From CAYJXJ01 sp964374095 (GTDB lineage Bacteria; Elusimicrobiota; Elusimicrobia; UBA1565; UBA9628), in contig CAYJXJ010000029.1 in NCBI GenBank assembly GCA_964374095.1, positions 1 through 35,483 of the forward strand: a DNA stretch of 35,483 nt, in the 5' to 3' direction. Positions 7,597 to 14,186 of this stretch are shown one piece after another; positions within the stretch are counted from its first letter, which is position 1, and the number at the start of each line of letters is the position of its first letter. The notes under the pieces are model-generated. The model had not been told where the DNA came from and made no database searches. It was given only the letters and a program-made list of their open reading frames with translations. Both the position numbers and the translations under genes were made by a program.

Positions 7597-7643
7597 GGTT
7601 CTCTTCCTGTATGGTGAGGAGTCGAACCCTTTCCTTCGGTCAT
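7593..7643 (-). CDS. Minicistron 1 of the chain before the 758-aa gene
   Basis: 16 codons, MTEGKGSTPHHTGREP. Its ATG overlaps the stop of the HAMP gene (ATGA) and its TGA overlaps the GTG of minicistron 2. It is the minimal 47-nt unit, the same length as the two copies upstream of ftsA. AGGAAGAG precedes the next start. Confidence 0.5.
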   Translation of the reverse strand: MTEGKGSTPHHTGREP

Positions 7644-8191
7644 AGTTCGTAGCGAGCCCCCGCTCCTCGGATTTCCTGCGCGATCCGCCGCAGCTTCTCC
7701 GGGGGCGGTGCTACGTTGTTCAGCGAGTCCGCGACGGAATCCAGCTCCGCGGCGGCGGCCGTCAGCCTGGCGCGGTCCTCGGCGACCATGGCCTTGAGGC
7801 CGTCATGCATTTGCGCGAAATCGGACACAAAATCGCTCAAGGAGTCGCTTTCCCGGACTCGGACGGGGACCGAAAAGTCGCCGGCCTTGACCCGATGCAT
7901 GGCGGCGGCCAGCACCCGCAACGGTCCGGCGAGCCGATGCGACCAGACCATGGCGATCAGAGCGCTGGCGAGCAGGGAGACCGATACGCTGACCAGGATC
8001 GGGGCGTTCATAGCACTCTCGATCCAATCCAAAGAGTGGAAGACTTCCTTGGACTGAAGGGAAGCCGCTTCCAGGCCCCGGCGGATGCTGTAGGTCACAA
8101 GGAACAGGCTTCCGGCCACCAGCAGAAGAACCGTGGCCATGACCTGCACCTGGACGGGGGGATCGATCCAGAACCGCTTGCGCTTATGCAT
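7640..8191 (-). CDS. Inner-membrane HAMP-domain protein
   Basis: 183 aa from the ATG at 8191. Two transmembrane segments (about residues 15-35, VMATVLLLVAGSLFLVTYSI, and 66-86) flank a short periplasmic part of only about 30 residues. A HAMP linker follows (about 87-135, HRLAGPLRVLAAAMHRVKAG), then a helical, probably coiled-coil tail. There is no kinase, cyclase or methyl-accepting domain, so it is a stand-alone HAMP signal protein or the remainder of a larger sensor. I prefer 8191 to the upstream ATG at 8203 because the latter lies inside the predicted -10 box. The stop overlaps minicistron 1. Confidence 0.75.
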   Translation of the reverse strand: MHKRKRFWIDPPVQVQVMATVLLLVAGSLFLVTYSIRRGLEAASLQSKEVFHSLDWIESAMNAPILVSVSVSLLASALIAMVWSHRLAGPLRVLAAAMHRVKAGDFSVPVRVRESDSLSDFVSDFAQMHDGLKAMVAEDRARLTAAAAELDSVADSLNNVAPPPEKLRRIAQEIRGAGARYEL

Positions 8192-8194
8192 CCG

Positions 8195-8230
8195 GGACCC
8201 CATTATAGGGAAAGGTTGTTAAATTCTCAA
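8195..8230 (-). promoter_or_regulatory. Sigma70-type promoter of the HAMP gene
   Basis: On the minus strand TTGAGA (8230-8225), a 17-nt spacer, then TATAAT (8207-8202). The predicted start at about 8195 is four bases before the ATG at 8191, giving an almost leaderless mRNA. The -35 box overlaps the last codons of panC, so the HAMP operon can be expressed independently of panBC. Confidence 0.65.
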
Positions 8231-9075
8231 GTCCCTGGCACCCGCACGTTGTCGATCAACCGGGTGGCGCCAAGCCGGATGGCCGCCAGCAGGCGCCGCG
8301 GGCCGGCGGAGGCGGTGGGGGAGTCCCGCAGGGAGGAGGCGTCGACGAGGCGGACATAGTCGGTGGCGACGTCGTTCATGGCGCGGATCCGCCGCCGCAC
8401 CCCGGCGAGAACATAGGGAGCCCGCCGTCCGCCCCTGAGTTCTCCGGCGCCCCAGGCCAGGGCCGCATGGAGTTCGGGCGCGCGGGCCCGCTGGGCGGCC
8501 GATAAGTAGCGGTTGCGGCTGGAGAGCGCCAGGCCGTCGGCCTCGCGCACCGTCGGACAGCCGACGATCCGGCAGTCGAGATCGAGGTCCGAGATCATGC
8601 GGCGGATGACGGCGAGCTGCTGGAAGTCCTTCTCCCCGAAATAGGCTCGCGTCGGCCGGACCGTGTTGATGAGCTTGAGCACCACCGTCGCCACCCCCCG
8701 GAAGTGACCGGGACGAAACTCCCCGCAGAGCGTCCCGGAGAGGCCCCCAACCTCGACGAAAGTCGAGAAGCCCTCGGGGTAGAGGCCGGCGGCGCGCGGG
8801 TGATAGACCGCGTCGGTCCCGAGCCCACGGCAGACCCGCAGGTCTTGGGCCAGGACCCGGGGGTAGCGGGTGAAATCCTCCTTGGGGCCGAATTGGAGCG
8901 GATTGACGAAGATGGAGACGATGGTTCGGGCGTTTTCCCGGGCCGAGCGGCGTATCAGCGCGGCGTGTCCGTCATGCAGCGCTCCCATGGTGGGGACGAA
9001 GCCCACGCTCGAGCCGCGGCGCCGCCAAGACCTCGCGAGCCGGGCCATGGACGCGGGAGTCCGGAGGAGCCTCAT
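8227..9075 (-). CDS. panC: Pantothenate synthetase
   Basis: 282 aa, the usual length. It condenses pantoate and beta-alanine with ATP to give pantothenate. Signature stretches: GFVPTMGALHDGHAALI (HIGH-like HDGH), SIFVNPLQFGPKEDFTRYPR, CGEFRPGHFRGVATVVLKL, ARAYFGEKDFQQL-like, and SSRNRYLS in the KMSKS-like position. The ATG at 9075 overlaps the stop of the hydrolase gene (ATGA), so it is third in a panB-hydrolase-panC operon. Confidence 0.95.
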   Translation of the reverse strand: MRLLRTPASMARLARSWRRRGSSVGFVPTMGALHDGHAALIRRSARENARTIVSIFVNPLQFGPKEDFTRYPRVLAQDLRVCRGLGTDAVYHPRAAGLYPEGFSTFVEVGGLSGTLCGEFRPGHFRGVATVVLKLINTVRPTRAYFGEKDFQQLAVIRRMISDLDLDCRIVGCPTVREADGLALSSRNRYLSAAQRARAPELHAALAWGAGELRGGRRAPYVLAGVRRRIRAMNDVATDYVRLVDASSLRDSPTASAGPRRLLAAIRLGATRLIDNVRVPGT

Positions 9076-9944
9076 ATCGCCTTGCGGAAGAATTCGATCA
9101 CGCGGGTCTCGTATTCCAGCCCCGCCACGGCATGGCACGTGCCGTGCTTGGCACCCGGGACGATCCAAAGGTCTTTGGGAGGGCTGGCCCGTTCGTAGAC
9201 CGCCCGCACATCCTCGACCGGCATGAGGGTGTCGTCGGAACCGCTGATGAATAAGAGGGGCCGGGGCGGGGCTTCTTCGATGGATCGGATCGGGCTGGCT
9301 CTGACGACCTCGGCCGACACCCGCAATCGCAGCATGGCGAGGGTCATCATCACGACGGGAAAGTACGGGAGCCGCATGTGGGACCAGGCCCAACGCCTGA
9401 TCACTTGGGGGAAATCCGGGAAGGGGCTCTCGAGGACCGCGCCCCGGACCTCGGGATGCTTGGACATGGCCATGATCGTCACCGCCGCGCCCATGGACAT
9501 CCCGAAGACCCCGAGCCTGAGGCCCGCGGGGCGGGTCCGGCGCAGGTGCTCCAGAGCCGCGTCGAAGTCGATGGTCTCGAGATGACCGATGGTCGTGATC
9601 GTGCCGTCGCTGTCGCCGTGGGAGCGGTGGTCGAAGTAGAAAAGGTTGAATCCCGCGGACTTGTTTAGAAAGGCGGTCCGCTCCAGCAAGTAGCCCTTGT
9701 TGTCGCCCCAGCCGTGGCACATGAGGAGGGTCCTTGGATCGCCGTTGGTCGATGGGATGAACCAGCCTCTCAGGGTGAGCCCGTCCCGGGTTTGAAAAGA
9801 GACCTTTTCGTAGCGCAGGCCATGAAGCTCCGGAAAGACGGTCAAATCGAGCCTGTTATAGGGAACCAGGATTTCGCCGGCGCCCCACCAGCCGACGACG
9901 ATGAGCAAGGCCAGCGTCGCCGCGAGGACGAGCGCCGGGGTCAC
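9072..9944 (-). CDS. Membrane-anchored alpha/beta hydrolase within the pan operon
   Basis: 290 aa from the GTG at 9944, which overlaps the panB stop (GTGA). An N-terminal hydrophobic segment (LVLAATLALLIVVGWWGAG) anchors it. The hydrolase core has the oxyanion strand MCHGWGDNKG, the nucleophile elbow FGMSMGAA, an acid residue in SGSDDTLMP and the histidine in GAKHGTCH. It resembles the BAAT/YfhR-type serine hydrolases with a membrane anchor; substrate unknown. Tight overlaps with panB and panC make co-translation likely, but a role in pantothenate synthesis is not established. Confidence 0.85.
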   Translation of the reverse strand: MTPALVLAATLALLIVVGWWGAGEILVPYNRLDLTVFPELHGLRYEKVSFQTRDGLTLRGWFIPSTNGDPRTLLMCHGWGDNKGYLLERTAFLNKSAGFNLFYFDHRSHGDSDGTITTIGHLETIDFDAALEHLRRTRPAGLRLGVFGMSMGAAVTIMAMSKHPEVRGAVLESPFPDFPQVIRRWAWSHMRLPYFPVVMMTLAMLRLRVSAEVVRASPIRSIEEAPPRPLLFISGSDDTLMPVEDVRAVYERASPPKDLWIVPGAKHGTCHAVAGLEYETRVIEFFRKAI

Positions 9945-10750
9945 TTCGCGGCCAAGGGGAACTCGTGCTCGGGGGCGGGGAAGCGCGAGCCGCGCACGTC
10001 CTCGCAGTAGGCGGCCAGGGCCTTGGCCGCCGCCGTCCGGAGGTCCGCGTAGCGGCGGACGAACTTGAGAGGGGTCTCGCTGAGCCCCAAGACGTCGTCG
10101 GAGACGAGGATCTGCCCGTCGCAATGCGGCCCGGCGCCGATGCCGATGGTCGGGATGGCCAACCGGCGGGTGATCTCGCGGGCCAAGTCGGACGGGACGC
10201 ATTCCAGGACCACGGCGAAGGCCCCCGCGCCCTCGAGCACTTTGGCGTCGGTGACCATCCGCTCGGCCTCGTGCTCGCGCCGGCCTTGGACCCGGTGGCC
10301 GCCGAGACGATGGATGGCCTGCGGCGTCAGGCCCAGATGGCCCATGACCGGCACGTTGATGCGCAGCAGTTCCTTGATGACCGGAGCCACTTCAATCCCA
10401 CCCTCGATCTTGACCGCCTCGGCCCCGCCTTCCTTGACCAGGAGGCCGGCGTTGCGGGCGGCCTCGAAGCCCCCCAGTTCGTAGCTCAGGTAGGGCATGT
10501 CCGCCACCAAGAGGGCGCGCGAGTTGCCCCTCTTGACGGCCTTGACGTGGTGAAGCATTTCCGCGACCGTGACGGGAATGGTGTTGTCGTAGCCCAGCTT
10601 CACGTTGCCCACGGAATCTCCCACCAGGACGACGTCCACGCCGGCCTGATTGACGAGCCGGGCGGTCGGGCAGTCGTAGGCGGTCAGGGCGGAGATCTTG
10701 ACCCCCTTCTGCTTCATCTCGAGAAGCTTGGTGGTGGTGACTTTATCCAT
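9941..10750 (-). CDS. panB: 3-methyl-2-oxobutanoate hydroxymethyltransferase
   Basis: 269 aa. It transfers a hydroxymethyl group from methylenetetrahydrofolate to ketoisovalerate, the first step of pantothenate synthesis. Motifs: ISALTAYDCPTARLVNQAG, LVGDSVGNVKLGYDNTIPV, VADMPYLSYE, AVKIEGG, VMGHLGLTPQ, VLECVP and IGIGAGPHCDGQILVSDD. It is full length and starts at ATG 10750. No convincing Shine-Dalgarno precedes the ATG. It lies 52 nt after folK, in the same direction, so it may be expressed with the dap-folK genes. Confidence 0.96.
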   Translation of the reverse strand: MDKVTTTKLLEMKQKGVKISALTAYDCPTARLVNQAGVDVVLVGDSVGNVKLGYDNTIPVTVAEMLHHVKAVKRGNSRALLVADMPYLSYELGGFEAARNAGLLVKEGGAEAVKIEGGIEVAPVIKELLRINVPVMGHLGLTPQAIHRLGGHRVQGRREHEAERMVTDAKVLEGAGAFAVVLECVPSDLAREITRRLAIPTIGIGAGPHCDGQILVSDDVLGLSETPLKFVRRYADLRTAAAKALAAYCEDVRGSRFPAPEHEFPLAAK

Positions 10751-10802
10751 ATCGGAGCGCGACGGCGGCCCCCGGCCAGCCTATCCTAACACTTCGCGGC
10801 CG

Positions 10803-11213
10803 CTAGGCGCCAGCCAATGGGGTCACTTCGCGCGCCGGGACCAGGGCGAAGCGGCGCCGCCGGAGGAGAGGATGGGGCACGGCGAGCCAGGGGGTGTGGA
10901 CGGTCCTGCCGTAGATGAGGAGGATGTCCGCATCGAGGGTCCGGGGGGACCACCGGCGGCCGGGGCGGCGGCCCGCCAGGACTTCGAGCCTCTTGCATTC
11001 TACGAGCAGTCCCATGGGGGTCAGGCGCGTGCGGATTCGGACCGCCTGGTTCAAAAAGCGCGGCCCGCTGCCGGGAGGGTCGGCGGGTGTTTCGTGGACC
11101 CGGGAGGCTTGGAGCAGGCGCGTCCGGGGCCAACCCGCGACGGCGGCCGCCGCCCGGCGCAGGTGCGCGGCGCGATCGCCTCGGTTGGACCCCAGGAGCA
11201 GGACGGCTACCAC
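10803..11213 (-). CDS. folK: 2-amino-4-hydroxy-6-hydroxymethyldihydropteridine pyrophosphokinase
   Basis: 136 aa from the GTG at 11213, slightly shorter than E. coli HPPK. It transfers pyrophosphate from ATP to the pterin alcohol in folate synthesis. Motifs: LLLGSNRGDRAAHL at the N-terminus, LNQAVRIRTRLTPMGLLVE, RRWSPRTLDADILLIYG and AVPHPLLRRRRFAL. The GTG lies 7 nt inside the end of the aminotransferase gene. A longer ATG-initiated frame only reads antisense to that gene and is not credible. Confidence 0.9.
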   Translation of the reverse strand: MVAVLLLGSNRGDRAAHLRRAAAAVAGWPRTRLLQASRVHETPADPPGSGPRFLNQAVRIRTRLTPMGLLVECKRLEVLAGRRPGRRWSPRTLDADILLIYGRTVHTPWLAVPHPLLRRRRFALVPAREVTPLAGA

Positions 11214-12382
11214 TTGAGGCGGGCGATGCGCCCGAGCGCGGCTTCGAGCCTTTCCTCCGGCACCGTGAGGGCAAAGCGAATGAAGCCCTCGCCTCCGGAC
11301 CCGAAACCCGATCCCGGCGAGGCGACGATGCCGGCTTCCTCCAGAAGGCGTTCGGCGCAGCGCGCGCTCGAGGCGCCCTCGGGGGCGCGGCACCAGACGT
11401 AGAACGTCGCCGGGCTTCTAAAGACTTTCCACCCGATGCGATCCAAGCCCTCCGTAAAGAGGCGGCGGCGCCGTCCTTGCAAGGCGCGCATGGCCGCGAT
11501 GGCCTGCTCGCCGCGGGCCAGGGCGACGCCGGCGGCGTGCTGGACGGCCGTGAACACGCCGGAATCCAGGTGGCTCTTGACCTTGGCCAGGGCGGCGATC
11601 GCCCGGGCGCTGCCGCAGGCCCAGGCCACGCGCCAGCCCGTCATGTTGAAGGTCTTGGAGAGCGAGTGGAACTCGATGCCGCGCTCCATCCCTTCGGCAT
11701 TTTGAAGAAGGCTGGGCGGCCGGCGGCCGTCATAAAAGGTTTCCGCGTAAGCCGCGTCATGGGCCACCCAGCAGCCCCGGGCGCGGGCCCAGGCCAGGGC
11801 TGAGCTGAAGACCTCGGCGGTCGCGGTCGCGCCGGTGGGATTGTTGGGGTAATTAAGGAAAAGGATGCGCGCGCGGCGCAGTCTTCGGAAGGGGCCTTGC
11901 GAGAAATCGGGAAGGAATCCCGCGTCTTCGCGGAGAAGGAATGGGACCGGGCGCGCCCCGGCCAGCACCGCGCCGCTCGTGTAGGGGGGATAGCCCGGAT
12001 CCGGCGTGAGCACCGCGTCGCCGGGACCGGCGAGTGCCGCGGGGAGATGGCCGATTCCTTCCTTAGAGCCGATCAGGGCCAGCACCTCGGTGTCGGGGTC
12101 GAGGGTCACGCCGTAATGGCGAAGCATGAACTCCGCGGCGGCGCGTCGAAAGGCCGCGCCGCCGCGGTTGTCGGGGTAGCGGTGGTGCGCGCTGTCTTTA
12201 ACGGCGCCGGCCATCGCCTTAACGATGAATTCCGGCGTGGGCCGGTCGGGGTCGCCGATGCCGAGGCTGATGATGTCGACGCCGCGGCGCGCGGCGGCCT
12301 CGCGGCGGCGGTCGAGTTCGACGAACAGGTACGCCGGGAGGCGCTCGAGCCTCGGGCTGGTCGCCGGCGGCGCCGACTTCAG
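11207..12382 (-). CDS. LL-diaminopimelate aminotransferase-like (class I/II) enzyme, CTG start
   Basis: 391 aa if translation begins at the CTG at 12382. From that codon the protein has the typical family N-terminus (PRLERLPAYLFVELDRRREA, then IISLGIGDPDRPTPEF). No ATG, GTG or TTG precedes this in frame; the first ATG would remove about 55 conserved residues. The CTG overlaps the stop of the previous gene (CTGA) and has AGGAG four bases upstream. PLP Lys in HSLSKTFNMTGWRVAW; NYPNNPTG is conserved. Next to dapB it suits DapL, which makes LL-diaminopimelate from tetrahydrodipicolinate, but other class I aminotransferases look alike. Confidence 0.82.
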   Translation of the reverse strand: MKSAPPATSPRLERLPAYLFVELDRRREAAARRGVDIISLGIGDPDRPTPEFIVKAMAGAVKDSAHHRYPDNRGGAAFRRAAAEFMLRHYGVTLDPDTEVLALIGSKEGIGHLPAALAGPGDAVLTPDPGYPPYTSGAVLAGARPVPFLLREDAGFLPDFSQGPFRRLRRARILFLNYPNNPTGATATAEVFSSALAWARARGCWVAHDAAYAETFYDGRRPPSLLQNAEGMERGIEFHSLSKTFNMTGWRVAWACGSARAIAALAKVKSHLDSGVFTAVQHAAGVALARGEQAIAAMRALQGRRRRLFTEGLDRIGWKVFRSPATFYVWCRAPEGASSARCAERLLEEAGIVASPGSGFGSGGEGFIRFALTVPEERLEAALGRIARLKW

Positions 12383-12741
12383 GGCGCTCCTGCGCCGCGG
12401 AGCTTGCGGCGGACGGCGAAGAGCGCCGTCAGCGTCAAGGCCAGGGCCAGAACGTTCGCCAACCAGCCTTCGAGTTCCCCGGCGCCGTCGGGGCGGATCG
12501 CCGCCGCGAGCTCCGCCCAGGTGCGGGAGGTGAAGATCACTCCGGCGACGGATGACGCCTTCATCACGATGCCGCCTTCATAGACCAGCAGCGTCCACAG
12601 CAGCCAGTAGACCGCCCCGATGGCGGCCATCGTCCCGATGAGAACCGCGGCGAGGTGGCTCGGGTCGTACTTGGGTTCGAGCGGGTCCTCCTCGGTCAGG
12701 AGTTTTTCGAGCCGGTTGAAGGCGGCGGCGAGGCGCTTCAT
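12379..12741 (-). CDS. Small membrane protein, unknown function
   Basis: 120 aa with two hydrophobic segments (about residues 30-55, LAAVLIGTMAAIGAVYWLLW, and 91-110, GWLANVLALALTLTALFAV). The charged N-terminus KRLAAAFNRLEKLLTEEDPL probably lies in the cytosol. It joins dapB by an ATGA overlap and the aminotransferase by CTGA. I recognise no family; its place between two diaminopimelate genes may be incidental. Confidence 0.75.
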   Translation of the reverse strand: MKRLAAAFNRLEKLLTEEDPLEPKYDPSHLAAVLIGTMAAIGAVYWLLWTLLVYEGGIVMKASSVAGVIFTSRTWAELAAAIRPDGAGELEGWLANVLALALTLTALFAVRRKLRGAGAP

Positions 12742-13409
12742 CCCAGGTCTTCCATGCCATAGAGGCCGGGCCCGCGGCGCGCGAGGCGCAGGGCCGCTTC
12801 CAGAGCCCCGCGCGCGAAGACGTCGCGGGAGTGCGCCCGGTGGGTGAGTTCGATGCGCTCGAAGGGTCCGGCCAGGGTCAGGGAATGATCGCCGATCACG
12901 TCGCCCACCCTCTGAGAAACGGCGGGCACGCGCCTTCCCAGGACCTTTCCGGCGGCGTCGGCCAGGGCGAGGGCCGTCCCCGACGGGGCGTCGCGCTTGC
13001 GGCGGTGGTGGGTCTCGGAGACCGCGGCGTCGAAATCCCCGAGACGCCGCGCGGCCTCGCGGACCAGCGCCATGAGGACCGCCATCCCGCGGCTCATGTT
13101 CGGGGCGAGCAGGACGGGTATGCGGCGGGAGCAGCCCCGGATGCGCTTGAGCTGGGAGGGGGAAAATCCGGTGGTGCCGACGACCGCGGCGATCCCGGCG
13201 CGGGCCGCCAGGCCCAGCAAGGCCACCGAGGCTTCGGGTACGGTGAAGTCAATGAGGAGATCGGCCCGTCGCATCGCCTGGGACGGGCGGGAACCCGGCT
13301 CCAGGCCCGCCACGACCTGGAAGCGGGGATCGGCGGCGGCCAAGGCCATGACCCGCGAGCCCATGCGGCCGCGGGCGCCGGCGACGACGATCGCGAGGGG
13401 ACGCTTCAC
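12738..13409 (-). CDS. dapB: 4-hydroxy-tetrahydrodipicolinate reductase
   Basis: 223 aa from the GTG at 13409. NAD(P)H-dependent reductase of the lysine/diaminopimelate route. Motifs: nucleotide-binding VVAGARGRMGSRV, DLLIDFTVPEAS, GIAAVVGTTGF, LAPNMSRGMAVL and the catalytic SETHHRRKRDAPSGTA. I prefer the GTG over the TTG at 13427 because the predicted transcription start (about 13411) lies between them. First gene of a minus-strand operon that runs at least to folK. Confidence 0.93.
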   Translation of the reverse strand: MKRPLAIVVAGARGRMGSRVMALAAADPRFQVVAGLEPGSRPSQAMRRADLLIDFTVPEASVALLGLAARAGIAAVVGTTGFSPSQLKRIRGCSRRIPVLLAPNMSRGMAVLMALVREAARRLGDFDAAVSETHHRRKRDAPSGTALALADAAGKVLGRRVPAVSQRVGDVIGDHSLTLAGPFERIELTHRAHSRDVFARGALEAALRLARRGPGLYGMEDLG

Positions 13410-13410
13410 C

Positions 13411-13426
13411 GGCTCCAAATATAGCA
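13411..13426 (-). promoter_or_regulatory. Extended -10 promoter of dapB
   Basis: Minus strand TGCTATATT, an extended -10 (TGn plus TATATT at 13423-13418). The predicted start at about 13411 is two bases before the GTG, so the mRNA would be nearly leaderless. A GGAG lies only three bases before the GTG, too close to act well as Shine-Dalgarno. No clear -35. Confidence 0.5.
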
Positions 13427-13461
13427 AATGCCCGCTGGAGGCGCGGGGCCTGGGCGTCCAC

Positions 13462-13497
13462 TTATTGGAGGCCCCGGCTTATGGTAGAATGGGGGGG
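13462..13497 (+). promoter_or_regulatory. Extended -10 promoter of the zinc-ribbon gene
   Basis: TGGTAGAAT at 13482-13490 (extended -10), predicted start about 13497, three bases before the ATG at 13500. A weak -35 candidate, TTATTG, lies 17 nt upstream (13462-13467). The same TGnTAGAAT motif precedes tRNA-Lys and the truncated hydrolase. Confidence 0.5.
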
Positions 13498-13499
13498 TC

Positions 13500-13925
13500 A
13501 TGTTCTGCCCCAAGTGCCCGGACCGCGAGTTGGCGCGCGCCTCGGTCCCTCTGCAGGACCGCGGCGAAGCCGGTCCCCGTGCCTCGGTCCGCGCGCTCGG
13601 TGTGGATTTGTGCGGGTCCTGCGGCGGGGCCTGGTTCGATGCGGGCGAGCTCGATCGGTATCTGGACGCCAGCCTGCGCCCCCTCTCGGGTCCGAAGGTT
13701 TCCGAGGTGGTGCGAAGCGATTTAGACCGGCGCTCGGGGAAGTGCCCGCGCGGCCACGGTCCGCTCCAAAAGAAGCCGGCCCCGAGCAACCCCCGACTGA
13801 CCCTGGATGTCTGCGGCATCTGCCGCGGCTCCTGGGTCGATGGCGGCGAACTGGGGCAGGTTTCAGGCAAGGACTTGCCCTTCGCCGAGCGCATGAAGGC
13901 CGCCTTCGGAAATCCCGGCCCATGA
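13500..13925 (+). CDS. Two-half zf-TFIIB-type zinc-ribbon protein
   Basis: 141 aa made of two similar halves. Each begins with a CPxC-like or CPxGH-like knuckle (MFCPKCPDRELA; GKCPRGHGPLQK) and ends with the second knuckle plus the family signature (CGSCGGAWFDAGEL; CGICRGSWVDGGEL). Known of the family: small, probably metal-binding proteins without a firm role. The second half has His in place of one Cys in the first knuckle. It is transcribed away from dapB. Its stop overlaps the first of a chain of mini-ORFs (ATGA at 13922). Confidence 0.85.
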   Translation: MFCPKCPDRELARASVPLQDRGEAGPRASVRALGVDLCGSCGGAWFDAGELDRYLDASLRPLSGPKVSEVVRSDLDRRSGKCPRGHGPLQKKPAPSNPRLTLDVCGICRGSWVDGGELGQVSGKDLPFAERMKAAFGNPGP

Positions 13926-13954
13926 CCGACGGAAATGGCCTGCCCTTCCAATAG
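13922..13954 (+). CDS. Minicistron after the zinc-ribbon gene
   Basis: 10 codons, MTDGNGLPFQ, starting on the ATGA overlap with the zinc-ribbon stop. The stop TAG is directly followed by the ATG of the next mini-ORF. MTxGNG matches the other family members at 7412-7643 and 20043-20140. Confidence 0.4.
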   Translation: MTDGNGLPFQ

Positions 13955-13996
13955 ATGAAGGGGCAGGTTCCTAAGGATACAGGAGGAGAACCATGA
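13955..13996 (+). CDS. Minicistron, second in the chain
   Basis: 13 codons, MKGQVPKDTGGEP, following TAG without a gap and ending on the ATGA overlap with the next ORF. The tail PKDTGGEP corresponds to PKDTGREP in the ftsA copies. AGGAGGAG near its end is a good Shine-Dalgarno for the next ATG. Confidence 0.4.
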   Translation: MKGQVPKDTGGEP

Positions 13997-14088
13997 CGGC
14001 CTTCGAGTCGTGGACCGCCCCGGATCCGGACCGGGCCAGTTTCCGCAAGGTCACCCTTAAAGTCCGTCGTTTCCACCGCCCGCCCTAA
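13993..14088 (+). CDS. Short ORF downstream of the junction repeat, unknown
   Basis: 31 codons, starting MTAFESWTAPDP and ending VRRFHRPP, with a strong Shine-Dalgarno (AGGAGGAG) supplied by the repeat. It could be a leader peptide or the remnant start of a lost gene. 98 nt separate it from the aminotransferase gene; I see no clear attenuator in between. Confidence 0.4.
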   Translation: MTAFESWTAPDPDRASFRKVTLKVRRFHRPP

Positions 14089-14186
14089 CGAACCCGCCCC
14101 CGCAGCCGCGAGTATCAGGTTTCTGACGGCCCGTTTCCAGCGACGGTCCGTCTATCCGCAGCGAACCCCTTTCACCGGAGGATGCG

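Larger units (their letters stand above)
7412..7643 (-). repeat. Junction repeat array, three units
   Basis: Three copies of a dispersed repeat fill the whole gap between the HAMP gene and the 758-aa gene. Shared cores are GGTTCGACTCC and ATACAGGAAGAGAACC; units 2 and 3 also hold variable hairpins (CCTTGCGAT with ATCGCAAGG at 7555-7585, and a CCTGCC/GGGCAGG pair at 7443-7473). Related copies are at 13922-13996 and 20043-20136. Every unit boundary is an RTGA stop/start overlap. Confidence 0.85.
13922..13996 (+). repeat. Junction repeat, one diverged unit
   Basis: Shares GGAAATGG and CCTAAGGATACAGGAGGAGA with the repeat copies upstream of ftsA. A hairpin insert (CCTGCCC ... GGGGCAGG, 13939-13966) sits in the middle and is related to the insert at 7443-7473. 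It begins and ends at ATGA overlaps. Confidence 0.8.

Noticed and set aside
8201..8203. ATG at 8203 as start of the HAMP protein
   Set aside because: It is part of the predicted TATAAT box, so it would not be in the mRNA.
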